From Acanthopleura granulata (lineage: Eukaryota; Mollusca; Polyplacophora; Chitonida; Chitonidae), in contig JABBOT010000080.1 in assembly GCA_016165875.1 (NCBI GenBank), positions 34,858,364-34,922,363 of the forward strand: DNA of 64,000 bases, in the 5' to 3' direction. The stretch's first letter is position 1. Each line of letters starts with the position of its first letter. Below, piece by piece: positions 1-13,721 of the stretch. The translations under genes and the position numbers were made by a program. The notes under the pieces were generated by a model. That model did no database searches. It was not told the origin of the DNA and saw nothing but the letters and a program-made list of their open reading frames with translations.

Positions 1-950
1 CCAAATTAAGAATCAGGGTTGGGAGATACAGGAAATGCCTGTGATGGTGACGATATCAATTTCTATTATTGTTTAATTAAAGAAGAAAGGAGTATTGTGC
101 TGCGGGCCTTCTAAATCTAACGATGATTATCGTGTAAAGAAGCTTTGAAATAAAGGAGCATTCAGTATCCATGCTATCATCAGAAAAGAGATCAATGTGA
201 ATGTGAATATAAAGCACTTTGCCCAATTTTGTAGATTTCTTTTAGGGAATTGAAAGCAATAAAATCTATGAATACTATGATAGTTTTCATGAACCATGCT
301 GATGTTACTAAAATAAGAACACATCGACTTTTGTTTTGATATATATTACCGTCTGGATAAAATTCTTGTGAAGTTCATTGTTGTAATGTATACATGCCTA
401 CACCCAGATCTACAAAATAGTTATTCTGGCACAGTTTTTGCGATATTGGTGTCCATTCCTTTCCTCACTTTTCTCTCTATTTCACTTTTTAAAAGAAGAT
501 AGCTTTAACAGCATGGGTTGATGAGCTCATCGATCTGTGTTTATTGCGTGCTGACTTCTCTATGGTGTTGCGGTAAACGTCTTGCGGAGATTTTCATCTC
601 AAGCACGGAACACTGATTCAATCAGCAGGGCAAGGTTTTTTTCCTGTATAAAAACTTCTGTCACACCTTATTACCCGTCCGTCCAGACCACTGGAGGAAT
701 CTGGTATTAGTTCAGGCTGGATGTGCAAAGCGAAATACGTCCTCATAAGAAATCGGTGATATCGTGTTAGATGCAATTCGGTTAACTCAGCGGTTTCTTT
801 ATCTGCCTGGATAATGTGTGTGTTAGACTTGCTTGGATAATTCCATAGTGGAACAAAATTTAAAGCGGTTTCGATGACAACTGCTGAGACCCTCCCGTCG
901 GGCACTCTCCACAATTCCTCCGTGAAATTTTGCATCACCTCTTGAACGTT
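1..950 (+). repeat. Triplicated element, copy 1 (cut by the left window edge)
   Basis: Bases 1-610 match 6998-7612 with only scattered differences, and 480-945 match 8267-8690 more loosely. Includes a TATAAAAA box at 647-654. No coding exon is supported: minus-strand reading frames here are not conserved between copies. Confidence 0.85.
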
Positions 951-2449
951 TGCGAAATTGATGTGCACAAAAACAAGTATGTGTGTTGCGACACCACTCG
1001 GGGCATCCCAAAGGCGAGTTAACTTTGGGTAAACTTATAACCAGGGACAAAATATTTCTCGGATAGGGTGCGCTTTGTTAGTGGATGAGATCTGTAGTCG
1101 TCCATCTTTTGTCTTTACACTGAAATCCGACTCAGGCATCCGTTGGTTTGCTAAAAGAACAGAAACAATCGAATGAGGTGTAAGCTGGTCTACACAGCAA
1201 AAGCTCTCTCTTGTAAACATATTGATGGCATAGCAGTGTTCTTATGGAAGTCCGACACTCAGCGCAAGCGTTATTAACACGCCACCTATCGGAAAGTTGG
1301 TTTAGCCCTACGACAGAGAGCGAAGTGTGAACGTAAAAGTTTTATGTGTAAACGCAAAGTAGGGGCAACCCGCGGGTGGATTAATCCGATTGTGTAATCC
1401 ATGGTGTACATGTCCAAGTGTTGGCCCAAGTTTAAAAATTAAGGTTACAACAATTGCACGATGTGTGAAATAGCGTGCTGAGGAAATTACTTTCTACAGA
1501 AGAAACAACTGTAGAGTTCGGGTTTGGGGTGCTACAAGTTCAATTGTTTGGGCTGAACATCCGAGTGGCTCCATATTTTGTGTAAAAATCATATATAAAC
1601 TTTACTCGACCTGCAAGACTGGAACATTTTGTGAAAGAATTTTGAGAAAAGTTTAGCTTCAAGTTAATTGCACACATTTATCAGGCGTTTTATTGTAGGT
1701 GAAATTTATGGATTTTAGGTAAATTAGTTCAGTCATACATATACAAGTGAAAGTGCTGCTATAAAATTGCGATATTTTAGATCCAAATTATTTATACTCT
1801 ACGTACGAAAAAAAAAAGAATCTGAGGTAAAAATTACCAGCCAGCATTACCATAACACTCGTCCTGTAGTAATTACACTACTATATATCTTGGTATAATG
1901 GCAGGTATTTTATTTGCAACTATGAAGTCAGAGCGTGGGTGCCATGTGGCGATAATCAGATGCAATATTTATGATCTCAGCTGACATCTAGGTTACGAGA
2001 CGTGAAAAACATACTGTAAGGGTGCCACTATGTGAGAGGGAAAATGACACACACATGGCTTATTCAACTCTGAGACAGCGATAGGCCTTACACAAGATCA
2101 AACAAACACAAAGATGCTTGAATAAGTTCAATACATAGATTTGAACAAAATAAACAAATATAACAACTGACAATAATACACAAAGGAATATAGATAATTA
2201 CAAAGATAGATAGTTTCTTACTGATAATAGCTTCCAAGTCCTGATGGAATATTCAAGCTTCTAAAAGCGAGTCAATCCACTTAAACACAGAATCCATAGT
2301 TCTTGGAAATTTTCGAATCGAAGAGTGAGAATCCTGTAAGTGACATACAGTAGTGTGCACGGCACGCATATATGACTTATACCCAACTCGCCGGCAAGGT
2401 GTAACTTTCCAGGGCGGAAGGGTTGACAATAACATCTTGTGATGCCGAG
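951..2449. other. No supported gene
   Basis: Short reading frames only, none with recognisable protein similarity or paired splice sites. No further repeat recognised. Confidence 0.6.
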
Positions 2450-2890
2450 CTGTCCACGTATGTTTTAGTCCTCGGGAACATGCACACAGTCACTTTCAGG
2501 GTAAACTGGGATGACATGTTTTTTAAACGCACAGAGACAATGAGCTATACAGGCTCCAAAATAACGTCTCAGTAAAACAGCAAGTGGCGAAACAGAAGCT
2601 CACAAAGTGCTACGTACAGAAAATTGGAGTACAAATTGACGAAATTGATGTCAAATCCTGAAATGCTCAAACAGACGTAACTAAATATAACTGCCCACAA
2701 GTTGGCTTGAGTAAATGACTGTATTCGCTGTATTTATAGTTTGATCGTAAGGATGCTTATAAAATGTACACCTTTCCAGAATGTACACGCTATGTACAAT
2801 GGCACGAGATGTATGAACACAGATGCCCCGAGAACGCGCGACTGAATTCCAGTGTAGGCTACAACGGATACAGGGGAAATATGTAGCCGA
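2450..2890 (+). repeat. Dispersed repeat family X, copy 1
   Basis: Shares CTCCAAAATAACGTCTCAG, ACAGAAGCTCACAAAG and TTTCCAGAATGTACACGC with copies at about 4895-5405 (inverted) and 58690-59095. No open frame is conserved across the three. Confidence 0.75.
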
Positions 2891-4495
2891 AACAGCTACT
2901 TACTATACATCTCAGTTCTGGACTGCGGAAGACATGGATATTGGCGCGAGATAAATTGTGTAACATTTGGCAAGATTAGACCTTAAAAACGTGACTGCTG
3001 GAGCTGAATTCATCCTTATATAGAGAGAGTGTACGATCTGCTGTAGCCAAGTCCACATCTTTGGGAAAGACCCTGGTAAAGAAAGCTATACCTTGTCGCT
3101 GAGGCATTTTTATGATGATCAGAGATTAAAACATAGATAGGTGATAAAAATATGGAGATTAAAGCATATTCCGATACTATCATGCGGCATGCTTTTATGA
3201 TCACTGTCACAATTTAATCTCAATGCTATTGCATTTGGTAAATGGGCCCAAGATAAATTTGGAGTGGACTTCTGTTTGCCTGAGACTGGGGTATTTAAAT
3301 TCCTGCCATTATCATATTCTTGCACACTTACAGAGCTTAAATACAACGACGAAACAATAGTTTGCCTTCTGCTGAATATGTAAGTGTCGGCACTCTTTAA
3401 GTACTGGCTTATGCTCGCTGAACTTCCAATTTATAATAACATTGTTTTAGTTGATCCATAAAGGCGAACGGATCGGGACTCAGTTGGTATAATACGTGGA
3501 TACTAGGCAAGATAGCTGTGTTTGTTAGAAAATCAAGTCTTTGTGGAACCCAAGTATAGAGCAGTTCTTAAGTCATTTCCCGGAGACTCCTAAAGTTTCT
3601 TTTGTCTCACCAGATTGTTGTTTCTTTCTCCATTGAGTAAGAATAAACTCAGGCTTTCTCGCCTCTTGTTGGCTCGTTATTTCTATACAGATGTAGTGAA
3701 TGACGTTCCCTCAACTGTGAATGGAAATTCCAATCTGTGTAGAAGGTGTATTCTCGGGAGATCAACAGTTCGATTGAATTTGTCCGGAGTCCTGCAAGTG
3801 AGCGGTAGCCAAGGATGCGAGGAATTTTTTTAACGGGGCCATTTATTCGTATTTTTCTTATGATGCCTTTCAACAAAGAAGACATCGACAGCGTGGTCTC
3901 TTCCCAAGACTCTAACAATTTGCGGGTGATAGATGGATCAATTAAACAGCCGAAGGAAAAACAATCAATATACACGGATGGAGGGAAGGTTTAGTCCGCG
4001 GCGTAGTAATATATCTGCCGTGATAAAAACCTGACAATGAATCGAAATATGGGATGGATCAGAACTCTATAAAGGTAGAGCTTCTTAAGGCTTTAAGGGC
4101 CATAAATTGTTGATTTATAACATGTCTTTAGGTAATCAAACGTTTTTGGTTCCATAGATCGCAGTACAAGCCCGGATAGATCCGACAGTCACCAGTTCTG
4201 ATTCGTAGTCTGTGATTACAACTGGTTATGCTCAATTATCTAGGCTTCGCTGATTGAAACTTAAGTTGTTAGGTAAGCAATTTTTTTCTTTCCACCCAAA
4301 CCCAATAAATCTTAGCAGTTTCAACGTGATAATCCAAATATCCTAAAATGTAGAATGAGATTGGCATTTGAAAGTAAGTAGAACTCACGTATTTCAAGAC
4401 TAATAATAAAACTACAAGAGATACGTTATGTACATACTCCATGGAGCGATTATTGCGAGGAAGAAGTATAAGGTGGCCTTCATGTTCAAGGGGAT
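2891..4495. other. No supported gene
   Basis: Only short unrelated reading frames. The longest (3649-3975, minus) has no recognisable motif. Confidence 0.6.
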
Positions 4496-4702
4496 TACTG
4501 GGCTAGTGCAGGGTATTCTCAGCAATGCGATCGCTGTGAGTTCAAGCCCAGCCTACGCTGGCTTCCTGTCAAGTCGTATGTGGGATGGTCCACGAGCAAC
4601 CCCGGGCTCTGCCTGTTTCCTGCTCGCCTTCGTCGTTTAAGTGAAATATTTTGAGTACGGCGTAAAACATAACTAAAATAAATCAAATAAATAAGACATA
4701 AA
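4496..4702 (+). mobile_element. SINE family 1, degraded
   Basis: GCTGTGAGTTCAAGCCCAGC box B, then CCGGGCTCTGCC, AAGTGAAATATTTTGAGTACGG and an AAATAAAT tail. The central CCACCATAATG core is deleted. Confidence 0.75.
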
Positions 4703-4894
4703 GGAATAAAACTTCAATCCTGACTTTTGGTCGATAGCTAAACAAGACGGGTCTGAAAAGAAACAGTAATGGAGAGGTTAAGTGCCGATTTTAGGCGTAC
4801 GGGGTCTTGATTCAAATATTAGTACAGGATAAGTGTTACGAGCCCCGTCTTTTAGACACTGAATTGTATTTTTCTTCATTTGTTTCCACGCTCA

Positions 4895-5405
4895 CGGGGT
4901 CTGTGTCTGACCTACATTTTTTTCTCTGGTTATTCAGTCGCGTGTTTTCGACGCTTCTGTGTTTATCAGTTTCGTGTCATTGTACATAGAGCGTACATTC
5001 TGGAAAGATGTATCTGTATTGTAAATATATTTTTGATCAAACCAGCTAGAAATTTCTTTAGGTTAGTCTATAAATATGAGGGACGAAGTTGTAAAGCTTG
5101 CAGTCTTTTACTCAAGTTCACGACAGAGCATATTTACTCTCGTTCTTTAAGAAGGATTTTGTGGGATTTGGAGATACCGCTTTTCGTGCCATTCGACATA
5201 CGTCAGTTTGTTCTCCATTTTTGTGTACGTAGAACCTTGTGAGCTTGTGTTTCGCCCCTTGCCATTTCGTTTGAGACATTCTTTTGGAGCTTGCATCGCC
5301 CTTTGTCTCTTTGTACGATTACGTACATTTCATCCCAGTTTATCTTGAAAGTGACTTTGTGTATATTTCCAAGTAGTGAAACATACATCGCCAGCACGGC
5401 ATCAC
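4895..5405 (-). repeat. Dispersed repeat family X, copy 2 (inverted)
   Basis: Reverse complements of the family X landmarks: GTACATTCTGGAAAGATG, TGTGAGCTTGTGTTTCG and GATTACGTACATTTCATCCC. Confidence 0.75.
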
Positions 5406-6447
5406 GACGCCGTCTATTGTAAACCCGTCTAGCCAGGAAAGATGCACCTTGCCCGGTGAGCTGGATATATACCATACTCGGCGTACCGTGCTCTCTGCTC
5501 TTTGTCACTTACAGGACTATTAGCCTTCTTCTTGAGAATTGCCCCAAACTGTGGATTCTATATTTACGTGGGCTGAAATGCCTTCGGAAGCCGGAATATT
5601 CCATCCGGATTTGGACGCTGTCACCGGTAAGAAACTATATATTTTTGTAATTGTCTGTATTGTTTTGTATATTATTATCAGTTGTACTGTTTGTTTATTT
5701 CCTTCAAATATATGTATTGAGCTTAGTCTAGCGTCTTCGTGTTTCTTGGTTTGATCTTGTGTCAGGTCTATCCTTGTCTGAGAGTTGAACAAGCCATTTG
5801 TTTATCATTTTTCCTCTCTGATAATGGTACCCTTACAACAACATCCATTTCGGTTGTCCTGTCATCAGTAGTATATTCAAAGACAACAATGGATATTCCG
5901 GACAGATTAAGCCATACATCGGACATTTGTATTCGTCACACTACACCGTCCAGTTTGAACGCACTGATGTTATAGTCTGTAAGATAATATCCATTGCCTC
6001 GAATTGCGTGAAAAATTCGCTCAAATGTGCTCTAGCTCTACTGTAATAAAAACAGTAAAACAGTAAAAAAAACAGATATTTTATTCCACAAACCAATACT
6101 GCAAAGGGAAGATAAGAATAAAAAGTATAAATTTGACTGGTTAATAGATTGGATTTCTTCTTCGAAGTCTTTAACACATGCAACTCACTTCAGCAATTCT
6201 TGTCGGGTGGCAATAATTACTAGTCACTTTTGGCTCCCTCTAAAAACAGAAAACTCATCAATACTTGGAATGGCGAAAAAAACGTCTTCCATAAGTTATA
6301 TTCCTTGTGAAACAGTGTTCTAGAGAAATAACATCAAGGCTTGTTTTAAATGCACCACGCTGAATGCTTTGGCTGGACGTCCGAAGCCTCCCTGTTTGTG
6401 TGAATCAGTCAGACGCCATATAACCAATAGCACGTCTCACAGAAGTT
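5406..6447. other. No supported gene
   Basis: T-rich sequence; short overlapping frames on both strands, nothing recognised. Confidence 0.6.
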
Positions 6448-6550
6448 TTATGATAATCTGTTGGGCATCATATTTTTTAATGCGGCTAGCATTATGGCGA
6501 GACGAAACTGGGCAGAGCCCAAGGGAAACCCACAACCATACTGCACTAAC
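6448..6550 (-). mobile_element. SINE family 1 fragment
   Basis: Reverse core GCGGCTAGCATTATGGCGAG followed by CTGGGCAGAGCCCAAGGG and CCACAACCAT; ends missing. Confidence 0.7.
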
Positions 6551-6997
6551 TAACCACAAAGGTTCCTTGGTTAAAACAGCTACAATTAACTCGTTATCAC
6601 ATTTTTAAAATGTTAAAATGTGGTAAATATTTGACAGACGTTGTAATAACATCTCGGCAGTGTTCAGAGACGTAAACATGGTTATCCGCAATGCAACAAA
6701 ACACTAAGTTACAAATAGGAAAGAAATATCTGTTCTGTGTGGTAAATGTAACTATGACCAGTGTGTAGATGTTGGTGTGTATACAAAAAACGTAAGTAAA
6801 CTAAATACAGAGGCTTTGTAAAACGAGATTAATAGCCTGTATCAGTATGTGACTGGTGAGGCGTCATACCTTCTTATTCAAGAGACAACATTAGACTGTA
6901 TAGAAAAGTCGAAAATGATTGTGAGCTTTGTAGAATCATGCATGTATGTTACAACATGTGAACCACGTGTCACTGCAGGAATAAAATGTGGCCGGAC

Positions 6998-7620
6998 CAA
7001 ATTAAGAATCAGGGTTGGGAGATATAGGAAATGTCTATGATGGTGACGATATCAATTTCTATTATTCTTTAATTAAAAAAAAAGAATATTGTGCTACGGG
7101 CCTTCTAAATCTAACGATGATTATCGTGTAAAGAAGCTTTGAAGTAAACGAGAGTTCAGTATCCATGCTATCATCAGAAAAAAGATCAATGCGAATGTGA
7201 ATATAAAGCATTTTGCCCAATTTTGTAGATTTCTGTTAGGGAATTGAATGCAATAAAATCTATGAATACTATGATAGTTTTCATGAACCATGTTGTTGCT
7301 GCTAAAATAAGAACACATCGACTTTTGTTTTGATATATATTACCGTCTGGATAAAATTCTTGTGAAGTTCATTGTTGTAATGTATACAGGCCTACACCCA
7401 GATCTACAAAATAGTTATTCTGGCACAGTTTTTGCGGCATTGGTTTCCATTGTCTTTCTCACTTTTCTCTCTATTTCACTTACCCAAGAAGGTATCTTTA
7501 ACAGCATGGATTGATGAGCTCATCGATCTGTGTTTATTGCTTGCTGACTTCTCTATGGTGTTACGGTAAACCTCTTGCAGAAATTTTCATCTCAAGTATG
7601 GAACACTGATTCGATCACCC
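6998..7620 (+). repeat. Triplicated element, copy 2
   Basis: Starts CCAAATTAAGAATCAGGG exactly like base 1 and runs to about GGAACACTGATTCGATCA, where similarity ends. Confidence 0.87.
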
Positions 7621-8264
7621 AGGACTGCAAAATATCTATTCTGGCCTTAAATTTCTTAATTCACGGTCAGAAATAACCTCTGAACTAACGTCATTGTGCT
7701 CAGCGGTGTAAAGACAGTGTATATAGAACCCTTCATTCCATTTAAATATTGTAGTGTATTTTTTGTGCCGGTGAAGGTGGGTTGTAGAGAATTACAAGTA
7801 TTTCCCCGGCACGGTTTACAGTGTTCCTTCCTGTACAGAATTCTTTCATTTTCCGTGATGATTACCTTCAGAAATGAAACATTCTTTGCCATAGATGGCA
7901 CTATAAATGTAAGATTTACCCCTTGACATGGTGGTATTGCCCGAATGCCACACAATGATTTGTTACTGATGTTACTGAGATGCAACAATGCGAACATGTT
8001 ATCCTGTAGCCTACCTTATAAATTTCATAAAACGGATATAAAAGCTCTCACATACAGGTATGTCTGCAAATCTGACAAGAGACTAAACTAATTAGCAGAT
8101 CAAAATATGCGTTTTACAAACATTATTTGTAGCAGGGGGTAATCAAGACTGCAAGCATTTATCCATTTCCTTGATACTATCCACAAATCATTGCACTGAA
8201 TGACATTCTTTTGGCGGCATTGGTCTCCGTTCTATATTTCTTCTTTTTCTCCCTATTCCATTTT
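7621..8264. other. Intergenic, with an unassigned minus-strand frame
   Basis: A 113-codon minus frame (7656-7997) contains a cysteine group (HCKPCRGNTCN) reminiscent of an extracellular domain. It lacks a confirmed start or splice partner and is not called as a gene. Confidence 0.4.
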
Positions 8265-8695
8265 CCTCATCGGTAATGCCGGAACAAGAAGACAGCTTTA
8301 ACAGCCTGGCTTGTTGAGCTCATCGATCTGTGTTTATTGCGTGCTGACTTTTCAACGTTGTTGTGGTAAATCTCTTGTAGAGATTTTCATCTCAAGCACG
8401 GAACACTGATTTAATCAGCGGGGGAAGCTTCCTTCCGCGTATAAAAGCTGATGTCACACCGTATTACCCGCCTGTCCAGACCGCGGGAGGAACCTTGTAT
8501 TTGCTCAGGTTGGATTTACTAAGCGAAATACATCCTTATAAGCAACTCAGCGGTTTCTTTATCTTCCTGGGTAATACCTGCGTTGGACTTACTTGGATAA
8601 TTGCATAGAGGAGAAATATTTCAAGGGGTCGTGATGAGAACTGCCCGAACACTCAAGACGTGCGAGTGCCACAATTTCTCCTCGCAGTTTAACAC
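8265..8695 (+). repeat. Triplicated element, copy 3
   Basis: Shares GAGCTCATCGATCTGTGTTT, CTCAAGCACGGAACACTGAT and CAGCGGTTTCTTTATC with copy 1. Carries TATAAAAG at 8440-8447. Copies 2 and 3 overlap only in the 480-610 part of copy 1. Confidence 0.82.
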
Positions 8696-10807
8696 GTTAA
8701 CGAACGTCGTGAGCCTAAAATCGAGTATTCGTGTTCAGTATAATATTAATTTCACCTACAAGATATATGGCTTTTGTGTACATGTCAGTACCTTTTTGGC
8801 GAAGCTCTATAGAGCGCTCCATAAGATAACATTAGCAAAGGAGGCTGGTTTTCCTTCCGCGTGGGTTTGTTGCTTCAAAATTTATTTTTGGCCTTTCCAG
8901 ATTTCACTGAGCACGATATAAAATATCCATCACAGTAATAAATAAGCTCATTGCATCGCATGAAATCTATTTCGTTTACCCAAATTTGTCTTTATTAGTT
9001 ACTCTATTACTGTACTATCCTCTAAACTTTTCTGTTTCTATCACCTAATGATAGGAGAAATGTGGCATACGTTCCTTGGAAAAACAAGAAAACGAAAATG
9101 ACCTACATGTGATGGGCTTTTCCACCGAAAATATTTTTCCACGAATTCATTCTTGACAGTTCAGATCGCTAGTTTTTGTAGTTGGACGGCTATCGGTATA
9201 AGACACGTACATCTCAAGGTCGTGACACTTGTGCAGTATTCTCATAAATGCGCCTTGCGTGAAAGCGTCAAAGATATAAAGACTTTGATTTCAAGTTTAA
9301 AAATAAGACAATGTAGACGCGTGAGCTCAAGTCCAGCTCATGCTATATATATATATATATATATTGATACGATTACTGAAATGGTCGCTATTGGAAACCA
9401 GAGTAAACTTCCGCCTTGTACTAGCCTTGGCTCGCACCCACGACTGCAGTGTTAAGGGGTCATCGATTGAGGCGAAATCAGTGCTTTAGCTGAATAACCG
9501 AACAAGGGGTCATTCTAAGTGCAGACGCAAAAGTGACTCCAACAGCCACTTTGTATAAGTCCTGGAGGCCGTGCGAGTTTTGTAGTCATCGCTGAACTGG
9601 GGGCGTTAGGATGTGTGCTAAATCGTGACAGTGGGGATTGATGGTAGCGTCTGGAAAACAGACAACCCATAATTTCACTGCTAGCACACAGGTCATGCAG
9701 CGGCTTTAACCATAGAGTCTCGAAACCACGAAGATTCTTTAAGGTACGTTGCGGCACACAAATTAAGAACCTAGATATATTGGTTCCCAAATGGAACAAG
9801 CAACAAAAAGATGTTTACGAGTACACCAAATGACCGTCAGGTCAGTCGAATTTACACACGTCCTCCGCCACCCTCGAATGATGATCGGATGACGGGCTGT
9901 GTAACGAAAACTGACATACACCCCTAGATATACGTACATACGTGCACACATATGTGTTGGGTGCCACTGTATAATATAATTCAATACATACTTTGTTTGT
10001 ATGTAGATTTGGGTCTTAAAGTCCCTTTCGTCAAGTTTTCGGTCCTACATGATTTCTTTTGGCAATTGAATTGTGCTGTCTCACAGAAATATCATGCCTG
10101 CTGAAATCCGTAGAACTGGATGCCTGGCTGACCTGTGGTGACTAGAAACAACTGCTCCAAAACTTGATCCCTCCAAACCTATGCTGCATGAACCAAGGTG
10201 ATCAATGTACCAATCAATAGTCAGCAAATGGACAGGTCGTGTCATAAACCACGAGATCGGTTAGCAAAGCAACGTTTTACTCCAACGTCCTGATAGTTTC
10301 ATGGGACAGAATGTTGCGGTGTGTTTATACAGTTTGCAATGAGACGAGAAAGGCAAAGTTGATGGTCTATAGGCAATTAACCTTCAGTGAGTTTTGAGGA
10401 TTTAACGCGATGAAGTCTGTGTGGTAGTTTTAGTGGTAGTATTAAAGGCTAAGCAACCATGATTTAAACTGATAGTGCGCATACAGCTTCCATGATGCTT
10501 GACGTCATCTTGATGTACAATGTCTTCCGTTCTGGTAGAAGGAAATGTGATAATGTCCAATTTTAAGCTGACAAGTTTAACATTTGCATGGGACTCATTT
10601 TGCAATAAAGGGTCTCCTATGATGATTATTGCCATTCCTAATCCATAATGGATATTTCAGTTCTAGATATGAAAGTTAAACTGTGACGATTTCAGAACCA
10701 TCTACTCGGTATACCCAGTATTAGTAATCCATTATCAGAGTTAAGACTCCCAAAGCTGTTGTTTCTTTTACCTGCAGCAACATGTACCTTTAATCATAAA
10801 ATCAAAT
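8696..10807. other. No supported gene
   Basis: Apart from the SINE fragment and TA tract near 9.3 kb, I see only short frames without recognisable similarity. Confidence 0.6.
9318..9364 (+). repeat. SINE B-box fragment fused to a TA microsatellite
   Basis: GTGAGCTCAAGTCCAGCTCATGC is the family 1 B-box region; it runs straight into a (TA)n tract at 9345-9364. Confidence 0.65.
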
Positions 10808-10928
10808 TATTTCCCCCGGACTCTGCCAGGCTTCCTCCCACCATAATGCTGAGTGTCGTCGTATAAGTGAAATAAATCTTGAGTACGGCGTAAAACACCA
10901 ATCAAATAAATAAATAAATTAATAAATG
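10808..10928 (+). mobile_element. SINE family 1, 3' part
   Basis: CGGACTCTGCCAGG, TCCCACCATAATGCTGAG and GAGTACGGCGTAAAACACC with an AAATAAATAAAT tail. Confidence 0.82.
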
Positions 10929-13721
10929 AAATCAAATTACATCTCCTTTAACAACACATCGGAGCTGTGTTATGCACAGTTATGCCGGTAATAGGAAGGT
11001 ATATCAAATGTAGACAGGATGACTCCAGTGAATGATCTGCAGAGAAAAACGATGTCTGGGGATTTAGTCGAGTCACCTGAAACTTTGTGTCTTGGATTGT
11101 GCATTCCAAAGAGAGTTATCCCCCGCACATATACCTTAGTCGAACAAAATTGTAAGACTGGCCTTGAGTAAATGTACTTGTTTAAATGGTTATTGTATGG
11201 TAAAAGAAAGATAACACAAGATAAAGAGATGACCACGATTAGTATTGATCCCTTGTATTGTACCCTATATGTGTAAAGTCCATCTGGAGGCGCCTTTTTG
11301 TTAAAGGGATTTTGAGGTACACCTTCCTTTAAAATCACCAAGATATAAGAATTTCAGCAGACTGGGGAGCAGCGAGATAGGAAACCAGATAAGAAGGCGA
11401 TAACTTGGAAGCTGGCTAAACCTGACACTGGACACTTCATTTCATGATGAATGAACTTGATTCTTCCTTGCATGGTGCCTAATTCATTTGCGTACCAAAG
11501 GAGGAATGCCAAACTGTCGTACTGTTAACCTCCTAGCGTAAGTGGATGGTCAGTAATAGTTTGTCACGTGTAACACATGGTGTTTGGTAGCTCGGCAGTC
11601 GTGGTACAAGTTTTTACCACAAGTTTTATTTACTACATGTGTCCTAAAATATATATATATATATATAAGGAATACCCAAACTTGTTTAAAAGGCCAATGA
11701 ATCTTAGATGTTGATGAATATTCTGCTGCCAAATGACTACAAAGAAACCTCGTGACAAACGTATTTTCGTCTTCTTTTCTAACAGCATCATCATTTGCGC
11801 TTGAAGCCTTTACAAGTTTAAATTATCCCAACTGTGTGGTTTGAAGTTTGCTCACCTAAGCATGTTAAGGCTTGGGAATCAGTGTAATCGGCTACCGTCT
11901 CAGGACTGCGTTGAGGTTAGACTGACACTGGTGCTAACTGATTAAACATGCACACATGGCGTCGGCCCATAGCGGTATAAAACGGAAGCTTGTCCCATGA
12001 TGCTGAGCTGAAGGTTTGGAAAAAAATCTTTAGCGAAATAAACAATTTCTTTCTGCTAGCGCAATCACACTTATATCGGATGAGCAAAGTATTTCAGATA
12101 AGAGATAAACAGTTGGAGTTACCGTCTGACATGGCTGTGGGATATGGTGGGCAATCCCCAATCCCACTGTGAAGCGGATGTGTCACTTGGATGTTACAGG
12201 AATTTTGGACACTAGGGAGACACTGTTACGGCGTGTACATGTTGATAATGCTGACATCTGGTGCAGTTCAAATGCAATAATTTAGTATCCATCTCGTGAA
12301 AGTCATCTAGCTAATTACAATCAAAGCCTACAATATCAGATTTGTGTCTTAATTTCAAATGTTGGTGATAATCCCAAAATATCCAGAGTACAGCAGAAAG
12401 TGGGCCAATAGTATTAAATGTTCACTGATAGCCACAACTAAGAATCTAGGGTAAATGATCCCGTGACTTCCCAATAGGCAGCTGTTATAATTACTGACAT
12501 CTGGAAAAAATAACAGCTGAAATTCCTAAAGCCGTTGACAGATTTATTAATTCCCTGCAACAATACTTGTGGTTAAATTGGACAATTATCGACAATTGTT
12601 TGTTCAATAAGCTCATGCAAGCATCGCCTGACATCGGTTGAAAATTTGCAGATGTCTATACTGGTTTTTAATATGCATGTCTGGTCGGCCTTCCTTCTGT
12701 CAACCTGACAATCATGCAAACCAGGGAGCCCTCTGTATAAGAAACAGGGCGTAGTCGGGGGCTAGATAGTCATCAGACTGGGTATTCACTCTTCCTTTAA
12801 GGCAGCATTTGTCAGTTTTAATACCGGCCAACATCTCACTGTGACGTTTTCGCGCTGCTTCTCGTCATTAATTGGATCGGCCTTTTCTCAGGTAAATCCG
12901 AAAATACAGACATGGTTTCAAGGAAATTTAGCTCCTTACTTTTTTAACCCTTTAATAAGTTGTTTTTTGGAAACAACAAAAAACAACACCTTTCAAATTG
13001 CTATAAAAATGCATGGCTACAAAGATAAACATATTGGTTTTTTGAGTAAAACTGAAAACAGTCCTAGTTTTATGCAATATTACTTGTCAACTAGTCTCTG
13101 CTTTTTCAAATATGCTGTCTATCAAAAACACTGATATACTAACCCATGTCTACATTTTGAACTTCAGATACAAATAATAATGGACACGAAAAGTAGCAAT
13201 TTCTCTCGTGACATAGAGAGATATGATCCGGACATGGTAATTCTATCCATAATCGCTAACGTCTTGGTTGCATATTATCAGGAGCAGATAACTCTATGCT
13301 GCCAAGGGTTGCTGGACTAGCTTGTTGGCGCCGTCACAGCTCCTGGTGTGCATGGTCTGTATACCCCTAAGCTTGCTGTATGGGAGCCCAGATCCATCAT
13401 GAAAAAAAGGCAAAAATATCTATACACATCTCAAGGCGCACAGTAACTTTTACTCACCTGATGTATTGAACTTAATTAATTAATTGATTATAGGTATATG
13501 CGATATAAATGATACACTTATTTCATTAATTACAGACTCCGTCCGATTACAAATGTAAGTTTATGATTTCAGCATTTTCTAACGGTCGCCTAGGTTATCT
13601 CTCTTTATACAGTTGATTGCACATATAACAAATTTAATTCTTATATGATTGAAGGTGTCTGTATTGACATTAGCACCACCACATGTACCCAAGGGCCTTC
13701 AATTAATATATGTACATAGGA
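10929..13721. other. No supported gene
   Basis: Includes a TA microsatellite near 11650-11668. Frames at 10970-11341 (minus) and 12841-13134 (plus) show no recognisable domain. Confidence 0.6.

Noticed and set aside
1..7620. Possible LTR retrotransposon, since 1-610 and 6998-7612 are direct repeats
   Set aside because: No gag, protease, reverse transcriptase or integrase motifs between them, no primer-binding site recognised, and a third partial copy lies outside.
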